NCBI RefSeq assembly: GCF_944321625.1
Contig: NZ_CALUMA010000047.1
Span: forward strand, 86,077 to 150,076
Origin: an uncultured Slackia sp.
GTDB lineage: Bacteria > Actinomycetota > Coriobacteriia > Coriobacteriales > Eggerthellaceae
Length of the DNA stretch: 64,000 nt
Direction: 5' to 3'
Of the stretch, positions 1 through 8,950 are shown piece by piece. The notes under the pieces were generated by a model that saw only the letters and a program-made list of their open reading frames with translations, did not search any database and was not told the DNA's origin. A program made the position numbers and the translations under genes. Position 1 is the stretch's first letter. Every line of letters begins with the position of its first letter.

Positions 1-1
1 C

Positions 2-1228
2 GAAGTGTTCGACTACCTGGAGAAACTGGGCGAGCCGCAGGGCATCTCCATGGTGCACGCGCTTTCCGGCACCTCCAAGTATGACATGTGGAGCGAGCTT
101 GACAGCCAATGGCGCGTCTACCCCGACGCCGTTTCCTTCGTGCGCGGCGGCGAGACCTACGACGTGCGCGACGACGGCAAGTCTGTCAACTGGACCCTCG
201 GCGAGATGCTGTACAACTCCGCCACCGAGAACGGTGCTGAGTTCGTGTTCAACACCCATGCCGAGCAGCTCGTGGGCGACGCCGAAAGCGGCGTGACGGG
301 CGTCATCGTGACCGCCGAGGACGGCTCCTACATGCAGTACAACGGCGCCAAGGGCGTTGTGCTCGCCACCGGCGACATCGGAGGCAACCAGGAGATGATC
401 GACGCGTTCGCTCCTATCGCCAACCGCGCTGATGCCAATACCTACACCCCGATGGGCGGCAACACCGGTGACGGCGTCCTGATGGGCTGCTGGATCGGCG
501 CTGGTCTGCAGAAGAGCACGGCAGCTCCCATGATTCACCAGTTTACCGCTGACTCTCTGGCGCTGAACCTGACCTCGTTCATCATGTGCTGGCTTGCCGT
601 TGACAGCGAAGGCAAGCGCTATGGCGCCGAGATGCCCTTCGAGCCCATGCTGACCAACGCCCGCATGAACACCATCGACAACGTAGCGTGGTCCATCTTC
701 GACTCCGACTATGAGAAGTACGTCAAACAGCAGCAGCCTTCTCGCTACGAGCGCTTCCTGGATGGCGTCGAAGACGTCATGGCAGAGTGGGAAGAGGCCG
801 GCACGCTGATCAAGGCGGATACGCTGGACGAGCTCGCCGAGGCCATCGGCGTTCCCGCCGAGACCTTCAAGGCCACCATCGAGCGCTACAACTCCATGGC
901 AGAGGCTGGCGAAGACGTTGACTTCGCTGTTCCCGCTGAGTTCCTGGCGCCCGTCCAGACCGCTCCGTTCTATGCCACCAAGAACGTCTGCAGCCTTCTG
1001 ACCATCCCCTTCGGCCTGCACTGCAACGCCGAATCTCAGGTCATGACCGAGGACGACAAGGTCATCCCTGGCCTGTATGCTGTCGGCAACGTCCAGGGCG
1101 ACTTCTTCGGCGACGATTACCCGGTGCACTTCCCCGGTGTCAGCCATGGTCGCTGCGTGACCTTCGGCGAGTTGGTTGGTGAGGCAATCGCCAAGGACAC
1201 CGTCATTAGCGAACTCGACTTCGAATAA
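2..1228 (+). CDS. FAD-dependent fumarate/urocanate reductase-type flavoprotein (5' end cut by window)
   Basis: This is the C-terminal ~408 residues of a flavocytochrome c/fumarate-reductase-type oxidoreductase. The N-terminus, with any Tat signal and the dinucleotide-binding GxGxxG loop, lies before the window. Visible family blocks are GVVLATGDIGGN, GGNTGDGVLMG and the C-terminal FAD-contact segment NVQGDFFGDDYPVHFPG followed by SHGR. The family reduces a C=C bond of a small organic acid, usually outside the membrane and fed from quinol. These blocks match the flavoprotein at 3168-4865 closely, so the two are paralogues on either side of a LuxR regulator. Base composition is GC-rich here, unlike the downstream paralogue. 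A terminator follows at 1292. Substrate cannot be told from sequence. Confidence 0.9.
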   Translation, partial: EVFDYLEKLGEPQGISMVHALSGTSKYDMWSELDSQWRVYPDAVSFVRGGETYDVRDDGKSVNWTLGEMLYNSATENGAEFVFNTHAEQLVGDAESGVTGVIVTAEDGSYMQYNGAKGVVLATGDIGGNQEMIDAFAPIANRADANTYTPMGGNTGDGVLMGCWIGAGLQKSTAAPMIHQFTADSLALNLTSFIMCWLAVDSEGKRYGAEMPFEPMLTNARMNTIDNVAWSIFDSDYEKYVKQQQPSRYERFLDGVEDVMAEWEEAGTLIKADTLDELAEAIGVPAETFKATIERYNSMAEAGEDVDFAVPAEFLAPVQTAPFYATKNVCSLLTIPFGLHCNAESQVMTEDDKVIPGLYAVGNVQGDFFGDDYPVHFPGVSHGRCVTFGELVGEAIAKDTVISELDFE

Positions 1229-1291
1229 TCGAGGCGCCTCGTTCGGCCGGGACCTACCTCCCTCCCAACGACACCCGGCCGGATTACCGCA

Positions 1292-1321
1292 GGAGCCGCC
1301 CTTCTGGGCGGCTCCTTTTTG
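1292..1321 (+). terminator. Rho-independent terminator after first flavoprotein
   Basis: GGAGCCGCC and GGCGGCTCC arms around a short loop are followed by a T run. It lies 63 bases after the flavoprotein stop and separates it from the LuxR gene. Confidence 0.9.
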
Positions 1322-1497
1322 TTGCGCAGGTAGATTTCAGCCAGAGCGGCCCACAACACACGTCCACTTGAATAAATTTCTACTAACGCTAGATTACAGA
1401 AATCGAAAACGCACGCCGAATCCCTAATACAAACCGAAACAGTAGCGCCATCCACAATCATGGTGTTAAAGTAGGGTGAATCTGTCACTGGAGCTGA

Positions 1498-2943
1498 GTG
1501 ATTGCGCGGTACCCAATGGTCAACATGGACAGTACAATCCGTTTTATTCGTAGCGAGTCAAAGTACTTGATCAGCTACTCATGTTGGTGGGCAATCTACT
1601 GTATTGCGCTTCTCACTCCCCTATTCTCTCAGGCAATTAGCGACTCTCAATTTAGGCTTGATTTTAATGGGATGTCAGTTTTATCAGGTGCTATCGTCTC
1701 CATCCTTTTAGCCATGTCCAACGGCTTCGCAATCACCAAGCGCCCCAAACAAAGCACCATCGTTGCCATCTTTTGCATTGAAGGCGGCCTAGCTGCCTCG
1801 TACTTTATGTTTATTCAGATTGGTGGCTTCCTGCTCGGAGTCGGCATATCTCTGCTTCAGATCCTCTGGGGAGTTATATTTTTCTCAAAACTTCGTGCGA
1901 AAGAGATTTATATTGCGACGGTTGTCCCAATCGCCATAGGAAGCATTGTCGCCTTTGTGATTGTCCTATTTGGATCAGTCGCCTCCGCAATTCTTGCATT
2001 TGTCTTGCCGCTCGGAGTATCAATTGGGATTTTCGCAATCGAGACAATCAATGACAGGTCAACAAACCCCACAAAACACATTGACGATACGATAGAAACA
2101 GAATCCAACAGAGCCATGATTGGCCCTATAATCCTTACAACCTGTTTCGGTCTGGCTTTCGGAATCTTTAGAACAATCCTGCTTCCCGAGCACTCTCATT
2201 TTGAAATACTTACTTTCGGTGCAACCGTTCTCTCTTGCTGCGTAGCAGGAATCTTAGTCCTCGCGATCTCTTTATGCCTATCCCGATCATCTCGCGTGCC
2301 CCTAGCTCTTGGCATGACCCTCTTTGCAGTTACCGCAGCCGTATTCGTCCTGTCCCTGCTCGAATCCGAAGGAAAGTCCATCGCTCAGGCGATTATCACT
2401 GGCGGATTCCGCTGCGTAGACATCATTACGTGGATTATGCTGTTGCTGTCTATCAGTGGCAGCTCTGCTCTGACATCAGTTCGGGCTTTCGCTCTATGGC
2501 GCGGACTGGGCTGCCTAGGATGCTACTTCGGATATCTTATGGGCGATATCATCGTGGAGCATAGCATCCTTGACTCTATTGGTCTGGTTCCAATCTCTAT
2601 TCTTCTGCTCCTCTTTTTGATGGCTGCAACAGCAATTAGTCTTCAGTTTTTCCGCCAAACTGATATCACTGGAAACACCGCAGAGCCCATTCGTGACAAT
2701 TTGGCAACTTCATACGAAGCCATTTCCAGGCAATACAAGCTTTCGAAACGTGAAGCGCAGGTGTTTGAGCTACTTTGCTCCGGAAGATCTGTTCCTTATA
2801 TCGCAGAAAAACTCGTTATCGCCCCCAGCACAGTAACGACGCACGTACAACGCATTTACCGCAAACTTGACGTGCACAACAAGCAAGAGCTCATTGATTT
2901 TGCAGAAAGAAACCGTACCGAGCAGGATGAACACCTTCCGTAG
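1498..2943 (+). CDS. LuxR-family regulator with polytopic membrane N-terminal domain
   Basis: A 481-residue protein. Residues 1-~395 are mostly hydrophobic with about 11-12 predicted membrane spans. Residues ~415-470 form a LuxR-type helix-turn-helix (LSKREAQVFELLCSGRS, then STVTTHVQRIYRKLDV). No phospho-acceptor receiver domain is present. In Eggerthellaceae such membrane LuxR proteins sit beside reductase genes and respond to the substrate; here it lies between two paralogous flavoproteins, so regulating one or both is the natural inference. The GTG start at 1498 has GGAG four bases upstream; ATG at 1516 or 1525 is possible. The gene is clearly more AT-rich than the flavoprotein before it, as is the one after it, suggesting the pair moved together. 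Confidence 0.85.
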   Translation: MIARYPMVNMDSTIRFIRSESKYLISYSCWWAIYCIALLTPLFSQAISDSQFRLDFNGMSVLSGAIVSILLAMSNGFAITKRPKQSTIVAIFCIEGGLAASYFMFIQIGGFLLGVGISLLQILWGVIFFSKLRAKEIYIATVVPIAIGSIVAFVIVLFGSVASAILAFVLPLGVSIGIFAIETINDRSTNPTKHIDDTIETESNRAMIGPIILTTCFGLAFGIFRTILLPEHSHFEILTFGATVLSCCVAGILVLAISLCLSRSSRVPLALGMTLFAVTAAVFVLSLLESEGKSIAQAIITGGFRCVDIITWIMLLLSISGSSALTSVRAFALWRGLGCLGCYFGYLMGDIIVEHSILDSIGLVPISILLLLFLMAATAISLQFFRQTDITGNTAEPIRDNLATSYEAISRQYKLSKREAQVFELLCSGRSVPYIAEKLVIAPSTVTTHVQRIYRKLDVHNKQELIDFAERNRTEQDEHLP

Positions 2944-3065
2944 GTTATCCGCCATGAATAAAAGCAACGCTATTTGCTGCGAATCATATGTTTCATAGGA
3001 CACTTCCGTAGTCATTTCATATCATTAATCGACAGACAAAATGTCCCGCCATTCCTATCCTGAAA

Positions 3066-3121
3066 TTGCTAGCTAGCAAAGAGCGATGCAGTGATTCTTG
3101 CCCGTGAGCAAACCACTGCAT
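3066..3121. promoter_or_regulatory. Palindromes upstream of second flavoprotein (candidate operator)
   Basis: A perfect 14-bp palindrome TTGCTAGCTAGCAA (3066-3079) is followed by an inverted repeat with arms ATGCAGTG (3086-3093) and CACTGCAT (3114-3121). They lie 50-100 bases before the flavoprotein start in the only gap downstream of the LuxR gene, where a binding site for that regulator would be expected. Function is inferred from position. Confidence 0.4.
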
Positions 3122-3167
3122 ATCGGTGGATTATTCATTCGCCAAGTTTGCAGCCAAGGAGGGAACC

Positions 3168-4865
3168 ATGGAACTTGATCGTCGACATTTTATAGGCGGA
3201 AGCGCTGCCGCAATTCTCGCAGCAGCCGGCACAGCTGGACTCGTAGGATGCACCTCCAGCTCGGGTCAAACATCTTCTAATCCCGAAACTTCTTCTGAAA
3301 CCTCATCGAACGCATCTCCCCACTCTTGGGAATCGACGCCAGATCCCATACCCGAAGACGAAATTACGGAGACAGTCGATACCGAGGTCGTTGTTATCGG
3401 CGCCGGCATTGCTGGCCTAACTTGCGCCCACTCCGCAGCAATGAATGGAGCTCAAGTTATTCTGGTTGAAAAAATGGAAGAGTTTTCCGCTCGCGGGCAT
3501 GATAACGGAGTAGTCGGAAGCGCTTATCAAAAAAACCAGGGGATCGAAGCCGATATTCCGCGCATGCGTCAAGACTATCTCCAGCTCACCACGTATAAAA
3601 CCAACATTAATCTTTGGAACGTCTGGGCCAGCCATAGCGGCGAGGCAATGGACTACTACGCAGAGCGCATGAATGAAGAGGGTGTAACCGAATTCTCTAT
3701 GGCGGCATCCACGCATATGGACTCAGATAATGTTGCCGTTCGCGAATATCCTACCGGTATAGACTTCGGAGTCACCCAAGTTACCGATGACGGAGAAAAC
3801 ATCCAACACCGTTTCTTGAGATTCGTCGAGCAATGGGCGAAAGACGAAGGTGCCGAATTCCGCTACAGCACCAAGGCCGAACGACTCATTCGCGATGAAG
3901 ACGGCCCGGTCACTGGCGTAATTTGCTCAACAGAAAATGGCTATGTGAAAATCAATGCTTCCAAGGGAGTCGTCCTTGCCACAGGAGACATCTCCGGTAA
4001 CGATGACATGCTTAAGACTTTTGCCCCCATAGCGTTGAGCTGCGAAGACAAGCTCTATACGCCCTTTGGAGGCAATGAGGGCGACGGCATTAACCTTGCT
4101 TGCTGGGTGGGCGGCGCACCGCAGAAAACCAATGCGGCGATCATGGCCCTCCCCTCTGCAAAAGCCAAAGGCGGTCCCCTTGCCAGTGACGGCATTCTCG
4201 GGTGGCTTGGCGTTAACATGAATGGCGAAAGGTACTTCGCAGAAAATAGCGGCGGCCCCTCTATCTGCTTCGCCACAATGCAGCAGCCTGAAGCGAAGGG
4301 CTACTCCATCTTTGACGGCAAGTATGAAGAGAAGATACTTGTTCAGGCGCCCGATGGTAAAAATCGTAGCGGAATTGACTATCTTGGCGATCTATATGGC
4401 GTGAGCGAAGGCTTCGAAGGCCTTCAGGATTGGATGGATAAAGGCAAAGAGGACGGAACCTTCTTTGAAGCAGAAACCCTCGATGAGCTTGCCACGACAC
4501 TCGGAATTGACCCCGAAACCCTAAAGAGCACTGTCGATGAATACAATGCTCTTTGCGAAAAGGGCGTCGATGAAGCATACGGTAAGCCAGGGCAATACCT
4601 TACAACGGTCGATACTCCTCCGTTCTATGCATCAAAAATCAAGGCTGCGGTTTTGGTTGTCCCGTTCGGCGTCAACGTCAACAGCCACTCCCAGGTTTGC
4701 GATGCCGACGACAAGGCAATTGAGAACCTGTACGCAATTGGAAATGTCCAAGGTAATTTCTTCACCGATTCTTATCCGATGTTGTTCCCCGGCATCAGCC
4801 ATGGACGCGCATTGACATTTGGATGGGTGCTCGGAAAAGCACTAGCGGAAGGAAAGCTCATTTAA
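3168..4865 (+). CDS. Tat-exported FAD-dependent reductase (fumarate/urocanate reductase type)
   Basis: A 565-residue flavoprotein. The ATG at 3168 follows GGAGGG and begins a twin-arginine signal (DRRHFIGG); a GLVGC sequence ending at Cys28 fits a lipobox, so the protein may be a Tat lipoprotein on the outer face of the membrane. A Ser/Thr-rich linker (residues ~29-60) precedes the FAD domain, whose VVVIGAGIAG loop is at ~74-83. Later blocks GVVLATGDISGN, GGNEGDGINLACW and NVQGNFFTDSYPMLFPG match the paralogue at the window start. There is no FMN-binding domain or haem motif, so electrons must arrive from a separate partner that is not encoded nearby. The AT-rich composition resembles the upstream LuxR gene. 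Substrate unknown. Confidence 0.9.
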   Translation: MELDRRHFIGGSAAAILAAAGTAGLVGCTSSSGQTSSNPETSSETSSNASPHSWESTPDPIPEDEITETVDTEVVVIGAGIAGLTCAHSAAMNGAQVILVEKMEEFSARGHDNGVVGSAYQKNQGIEADIPRMRQDYLQLTTYKTNINLWNVWASHSGEAMDYYAERMNEEGVTEFSMAASTHMDSDNVAVREYPTGIDFGVTQVTDDGENIQHRFLRFVEQWAKDEGAEFRYSTKAERLIRDEDGPVTGVICSTENGYVKINASKGVVLATGDISGNDDMLKTFAPIALSCEDKLYTPFGGNEGDGINLACWVGGAPQKTNAAIMALPSAKAKGGPLASDGILGWLGVNMNGERYFAENSGGPSICFATMQQPEAKGYSIFDGKYEEKILVQAPDGKNRSGIDYLGDLYGVSEGFEGLQDWMDKGKEDGTFFEAETLDELATTLGIDPETLKSTVDEYNALCEKGVDEAYGKPGQYLTTVDTPPFYASKIKAAVLVVPFGVNVNSHSQVCDADDKAIENLYAIGNVQGNFFTDSYPMLFPGISHGRALTFGWVLGKALAEGKLI

Positions 4866-4908
4866 CGGCACAAGCATAGCGTCACAGAACCGCCAGATGC
4901 CCCTCCCC

Positions 4909-4945
4909 AAGCAGGTCGCTCATCAATCGAGCGACCTGCTTTGTT
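4909..4945 (+). terminator. Terminator after second flavoprotein
   Basis: Twelve-base arms AAGCAGGTCGCT and AGCGACCTGCTT flank a nine-base loop and are followed by TTGTTT. It lies between convergent genes (flavoprotein and symporter) and may serve both. Confidence 0.85.
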
Positions 4946-4969
4946 TGGTGCCCATACGCTGTGAAGCGT

Positions 4970-6499
4970 CTACTTCAGCCCCACATCCTCGGCGTCGGCG
5001 TCAATCGCCTCTTCGAAGTACTCACGCACCGGCTCAGGACCCACATGCTTGAGGTCGTCCTCGCCCACGTGCCAGCACTGCGTGGCAGGCAGACCGGGGA
5101 TGCTCTCAGCCACGAACACGGGGTTCTTGCCCAGCTTGCGCTGACGGGTGTAGTCGTCCAGCGCCTTGAACGCCCACTTGCCCAGCAGGAAGATGGCGAT
5201 CAGGTTCACCATCGCCATGAACGCCATGGTGATGTCGGCGAAGTTCCAAGCCAGCGTGAAGTTGTTCAGGCAACCCACCATGATGGCGGCAAGGCAGGTG
5301 AAGCGGAACACGGTGAGCACGGCCTTGCTCTTGGTGATGAAGCGAATGTTTCCCTCGGCGTAGAAGTAGTTGCCAATCAGGCTAGAGAACGCGAAGCAGA
5401 AGATGGCAAACGTCACCACGTGGATGCCGATCTCGCCCACCGAAGAATTGATGGCCATCTGCACCAGCGGCATGCCGTTCAGATCGCCGAACGTGCCGCC
5501 CTGCTTCACGAAGAAGATCAGCACGATGAACGCGGAGCAGGTGCACACGAGCATGGTGTCCAGATACACCGAAAGCGTTTGGACCAAGCCCTGCTTGCAC
5601 GGGTGCGACACGCTCGCGGTTGCGGCGGCGTTAGGGGCGGAACCCATACCGGCCTCGTTGGAGAACAGACCGCGCTTGAGGCCCAGCACCACTACCGAGC
5701 CAGCAAAGCCGCCGAAGATGGACTGGAAGTCGAACGCGCTCTGGAAGATGTAGCCGAACGCCTCGGGCAGCAGGTTGATATTGGCGATGGTGATGCCAAT
5801 GCCCAGCGCCAGATACGCCACAGCCATAATGGGCACCAGGATGGACGAGATAATGCTGATGCGCTTCGATCCGCCGAAAATAACGAACGCGGTCATCACC
5901 ATAAGCACGATGCCCAACGCCACGGCGGTGCCGTTGGTAGCGTAATCAGGGATGTAATACTCCAGCGCACTCGCCATGTTGTACGCCTGCAAGCCGTTGA
6001 AACCGTAGGCGTAGCAGATGATCAGCAGCACAGCGAACACGATGCCCAGCCAACGCTGGCCCAGCGCCTGCTCGATATAGTACGCAGGACCGCCGCGGAA
6101 CTCGCCCTCCTTGCCGCGCACCTTCCAAATCTGCGCGAGCGTGGACTCAACGAAGGCGGATGCCGCGCCCAAAAGCGCCATGAGCCACATCCAGAAGATT
6201 GCACCCGGGCCGCCCGTCGCCACAGCAGTGGCGATACCGGCGATGTTGCCCGTGCCCACGCGCGACGCGGTGGACACCATCATCGCCTGGAACGACGAGA
6301 TGGACTTCTCGCCCTCCACGTGGCGCTTCTCGGTCAGCTGGGTGAACATATCCTTGATGTAGCGAATCTGAACGAAACGCGTACGCACCGTGAAGTACAC
6401 GGCACAGAACACCAGCAGGATTACCAGGATATAGGTGTAGAGAAAGTCATCGAATTGCGTGGTGACGTCGATCAGCCATGCATTCATCTCTGCGCTCAT
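4970..6499 (-). CDS. Alanine/glycine:cation symporter family protein (AGCS)
   Basis: A 509-residue polytopic membrane protein of the AGCS (AlsT/DagA) family, importing alanine or glycine with Na+ or H+. Family blocks visible include STASRVGTGNIAGIATA near residue ~75, GGPAYYIEQALG, and GSAPNAAATASVSHPCKQG in the long conserved cytoplasmic region. Length is typical. A candidate -10 box TAGAAT lies about 97 bases upstream (6596-6601, minus strand). The leader contains a hairpin at 6618-6637 but I do not see a glycine riboswitch core. It is a single-gene unit, convergent with the flavoprotein. Confidence 0.9.
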   Translation of the reverse strand: MSAEMNAWLIDVTTQFDDFLYTYILVILLVFCAVYFTVRTRFVQIRYIKDMFTQLTEKRHVEGEKSISSFQAMMVSTASRVGTGNIAGIATAVATGGPGAIFWMWLMALLGAASAFVESTLAQIWKVRGKEGEFRGGPAYYIEQALGQRWLGIVFAVLLIICYAYGFNGLQAYNMASALEYYIPDYATNGTAVALGIVLMVMTAFVIFGGSKRISIISSILVPIMAVAYLALGIGITIANINLLPEAFGYIFQSAFDFQSIFGGFAGSVVVLGLKRGLFSNEAGMGSAPNAAATASVSHPCKQGLVQTLSVYLDTMLVCTCSAFIVLIFFVKQGGTFGDLNGMPLVQMAINSSVGEIGIHVVTFAIFCFAFSSLIGNYFYAEGNIRFITKSKAVLTVFRFTCLAAIMVGCLNNFTLAWNFADITMAFMAMVNLIAIFLLGKWAFKALDDYTRQRKLGKNPVFVAESIPGLPATQCWHVGEDDLKHVGPEPVREYFEEAIDADAEDVGLK

Positions 6500-6654
6500 C
6501 CAGGCCCCCTTTCCCCTGTCATGCGCCGCAACGAGCCTGAACGGGCGGGTCCGTTTGAGGGAAGAAGAACGGCGCGATTGAAAAACGATGCGCCGATTCT
6601 ACCAGACGAACGACGGGCGCTCCATCCCTTTGGAGCGATAAAGCACGCAGAAAT

Positions 6655-6686
6655 GAAAAGAGACGCCCCGCAGGACGCCTCTCATT
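6655..6686 (-). terminator. Probable terminator of the CNNM/CBS gene
   Basis: On the minus strand GAGAGGCGTCC and GGGGCGTCTC form an imperfect bulged hairpin followed by TTTTCATTT, starting ~37 bases after the gene stop. Confidence 0.55.
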
Positions 6687-6722
6687 TGCATCTCGTCATT
6701 CGGAAGAACGGCGGAACGATAC

Positions 6723-8039
6723 CTATTCCTCTTCGGACTCCTCGACGGTCACCCAGAACTCGACCTGGCCGATGCGACGCGCGTCCATCGAGCGCACGAT
6801 GAAACGCACGGTGGTGTTGCCGTTGATGTATTCCGTCTTGTCACCCGCCTCGGGGATACGGTCGAACTCGTCAAGCAGCAGGCCGCCCAGCGTGTCGTAC
6901 TCAGGGAAGTCGTCGTCGCTGAAGCCCAGTTCGTCGGCGAAATCGTCGATGGGGCATGCGCCGCTGGACAGGTAGTGGCCCTCGGAAACCTTCACCAGGT
7001 CATCGCCGCTGCCGTGGGAGTACTCGTCGTCGTAATCGCCCACGATCTCTTCGAACACGTCGCCCATGGTCACAAGACCGCTGGTGCCGCCGTGCTCGTC
7101 CACCACGATGGCAATCTTGGTGTGCTCCTTCTTGAGCAGACCCAGCAGCTTGGAAACCGTCAGACCCTCGGGCACGGCAAACATGCGGCGGATGCGCAGG
7201 CTTTCCATGCCGGCGTCCTCGGGCAAGTTGTACAGATCCTTGATGTGGATGAAGCCGACGATGTCGTCCTTATCCTTGCGGCACACGGGGTAGCGCGTGA
7301 ACTTGTGCTCGTCGACGACGCGCAGGTTCTCCTCCAGGGAGTCCTCCATGCTCAGGCACACCATGTCGGGACGCGGGGTCATGATGGCCTCGACATCCTT
7401 CTCAGCGATATCGAAGATGTTGTCCACGAACTCGTTCTGCTCGGAATCAATCAGGCCGCTTTCAGTAGACTCGTCGATGAGCAGGCGAATCTCTTCCTCG
7501 GTGTACACCTCGTGCTCGTTTGCGGGGTCATGGCCAAGCAGGCGCACAACAGCGTTCGTGATGGAGTTGAACAGCCACATGATGGGATAGGTGATGCGGT
7601 AGAACCACATGAGCGGCGTGGCCGTGTGAAGCGCATAGCTCTCGGTAGAGAAAATTGCCAGCGACTTAGGAATCAGCTCGCCGATGACCACGTGCAGCGT
7701 GGTCATGATGAAGTAGCCGATCGCCACGGAAACGGCGGTGACGGCAGCAGCAGGCAGATGCAGCGCCTCGAATACGGGATGGAACAGCGCCGAAATGGCA
7801 GGCTCGCCCAACCAACCCAGTGCCAGCGAGGCAAGGGTGATACCCAACTGGCAGGCCGACAGGTACGCGTTGATGTTTTCCGCGATGACCTTGGCATTCT
7901 TGGCGCCGGGCTTTCCCTCCTCTACGGCCATCTCGATTTGGGACCTGCGAACACGCACCAGCGAGAATTCCGCCACAACGAAGAACGCGTTCATCAGAAG
8001 GAATACGACAACAAGAATCAGACTTATGCCAATGGGCAT
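6723..8039 (-). CDS. CNNM/CorC-HlyC family membrane protein with CBS pair
   Basis: A 438-residue protein. Residues 1-~190 are a DUF21/CNNM transmembrane domain (start MPIGISLILVVVFLLMNAFF; SACQLGITLASLALGWLGEP). Residues ~200-325 are two CBS motifs (EAIMTPRPDMVCL; HTKIAIVVDEHGGTSGLVT), and residues ~340-430 are a CorC_HlyC transporter-associated domain ending in an acidic tail. Members are commonly named hemolysin but are implicated in Mg2+ or other divalent cation export, with CBS domains sensing nucleotides. The start ATG follows AAAGGAG with normal spacing. A long GC-rich structured leader precedes it. No partner gene adjoins. Confidence 0.9.
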   Translation of the reverse strand: MPIGISLILVVVFLLMNAFFVVAEFSLVRVRRSQIEMAVEEGKPGAKNAKVIAENINAYLSACQLGITLASLALGWLGEPAISALFHPVFEALHLPAAAVTAVSVAIGYFIMTTLHVVIGELIPKSLAIFSTESYALHTATPLMWFYRITYPIMWLFNSITNAVVRLLGHDPANEHEVYTEEEIRLLIDESTESGLIDSEQNEFVDNIFDIAEKDVEAIMTPRPDMVCLSMEDSLEENLRVVDEHKFTRYPVCRKDKDDIVGFIHIKDLYNLPEDAGMESLRIRRMFAVPEGLTVSKLLGLLKKEHTKIAIVVDEHGGTSGLVTMGDVFEEIVGDYDDEYSHGSGDDLVKVSEGHYLSSGACPIDDFADELGFSDDDFPEYDTLGGLLLDEFDRIPEAGDKTEYINGNTTVRFIVRSMDARRIGQVEFWVTVEESEEE

Positions 8040-8250
8040 GGGTGAGACTTACTCCTTTCGGTTGGTTGCACTGGGGTCTCAAACCCGACCGCGCGATTGT
8101 TCCGTCCTGCCTTGCGGCTTAATCGCGTGGGCTTCCCGCCCAAGCGCGACAATGCCGACGGCGGTCCCCAGGTTGGAATCCGGAGGCGGCGCTTTCGCCG
8201 CTTCCTCAGGGACCGCGCTTTGCGCACGCGGCCAATTGTTAATCCGCCAT
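8040..8250 (-). promoter_or_regulatory. Structured ~200-nt leader of CNNM/CBS gene
   Basis: A candidate -10 box TATGAT (plus 8252-8257) puts transcription start near 8245, giving a long leader. Hairpins visible: GCGGTCCC 8161-8168 with GGGACCGC 8209-8216, enclosing GAGGCGGCG with CGCCGC and CCTC (8183-8207); TCGCGTGGGC 8123-8132 with GCCCA and CGCGA (8138-8149); and ATTGT 8096-8100 with ACAAT 8149-8153. I do not recognise the M-box, cobalamin, yybP-ykoY or c-di-AMP riboswitch core. It may be an uncharacterised cis-regulatory RNA. Confidence 0.4.
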
Positions 8251-8258
8251 CATACAGG

Positions 8259-8292
8259 AAAGCCGCTCGCCATGCGCGTGACGAGCGGCTTT
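8259..8292 (-). terminator. Terminator of the DUF4160/DUF2442 pair
   Basis: Perfect 11-bp arms AAAGCCGCTCG and CGAGCGGCTTT flank a 12-base loop, 64 bases past the DUF2442 stop. The T tail is short (TTTCC). It immediately abuts the promoter of the next gene. Confidence 0.7.
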
Positions 8293-8355
8293 AACTGATA
8301 TTTGTCAACATTTAGACACCAAGAACGACGCCGCGTCGCCATTGAAGCCCGACGC

Positions 8356-8607
8356 CTATCGAGAATCTATGGGCGTGCTCATCTCGTACAGATCCTCGGG
8401 AGACATATCCTGACCGTGCGGCCACACGACGCAATCGCCCCCATGGGCAATACTCACCTGCTTGAAATAAGCTGGGCATGAAAGCTCACCGAAAAAATCG
8501 CCCTTGATATACGGCTTCATACTAAAAACCCTTTGTTCGCCCGATTCATACGTCAAAAGAAGACGCAGGTCATCCAAGGCAACAACGTTTTGCAGCATCG
8601 GCCTCAT
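8356..8607 (-). CDS. DUF2442 domain protein
   Basis: An 83-residue protein with the DUF2442 pattern: a two-stranded start (VVALDDLRLLLTYESGEQRVFSM), then GDFFGELSCPAYFKQVSI and the C-terminal VVWPHGQDMSPEDLYEMS. I chose the ATG at 8607, just after GGAGG; a TTG at 8622 is in frame but would hide that ribosome site inside the gene. Only 11 bases separate it from the DUF4160 gene, so the two are co-transcribed. The DUF4160/DUF2442 pairing recurs widely in mobile-type loci and has been suggested to act as a toxin-antitoxin unit; molecular function is not established. Confidence 0.8.
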   Translation of the reverse strand: MRPMLQNVVALDDLRLLLTYESGEQRVFSMKPYIKGDFFGELSCPAYFKQVSIAHGGDCVVWPHGQDMSPEDLYEMSTPIDSR

Positions 8608-8618
8608 CCAACCTCCCG

Positions 8619-8885
8619 TCAACGTAGCGGATCAATTCTGAAAAACTCCCCCGTTTCCTGCAGGAGTCTCCAATTAGCCCTAAGTTCTTCCTCGTGAATC
8701 GCCATCCATGCTAGCACAAGTTTCTCTTGCTTTGCAGGCAATCGGCCCTCGAGCAAGCTTCCGTCAAGCCCATACACAGCCGACTCATCCGCATGGTACG
8801 CATGGATATGGGGCAAGTGATGTCTTCCTCCCTTTTCTAAAAACATTCGAATGACGATTCCGAAAAACATACTGAGTGTTGGCAT
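8619..8885 (-). CDS. DUF4160 domain protein
   Basis: An 88-residue protein with the DUF4160 signature: MPTLSMFFGIVIRMF, then HHLPHIHAYHADESAVYGLDG and LVLAWMAIHEEELRANW. The HxPHIHxxY histidines are the family hallmark. The start ATG at 8885 has GGAGGA seven bases upstream. It is the first gene of a two-gene unit with DUF2442. Possible toxin-like role is inference from pairing only. Confidence 0.8.
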   Translation of the reverse strand: MPTLSMFFGIVIRMFLEKGGRHHLPHIHAYHADESAVYGLDGSLLEGRLPAKQEKLVLAWMAIHEEELRANWRLLQETGEFFRIDPLR

Positions 8886-8950
8886 TGCGCATCTCCTCCA
8901 AACCCTGCTGATCAGACAACAATTCATGGATTCAATGCTAGCTTCAATAC

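Noticed and set aside
6500..6722. Glycine riboswitch upstream of the AGCS symporter
   Set aside because: Looked for the tandem aptamer core; only one simple hairpin and no matching conserved bases.
4961..6802. 613-residue frame opposite the AGCS symporter
   Set aside because: His/Arg-rich composition without domains; the opposite strand encodes a clear transporter with family motifs.
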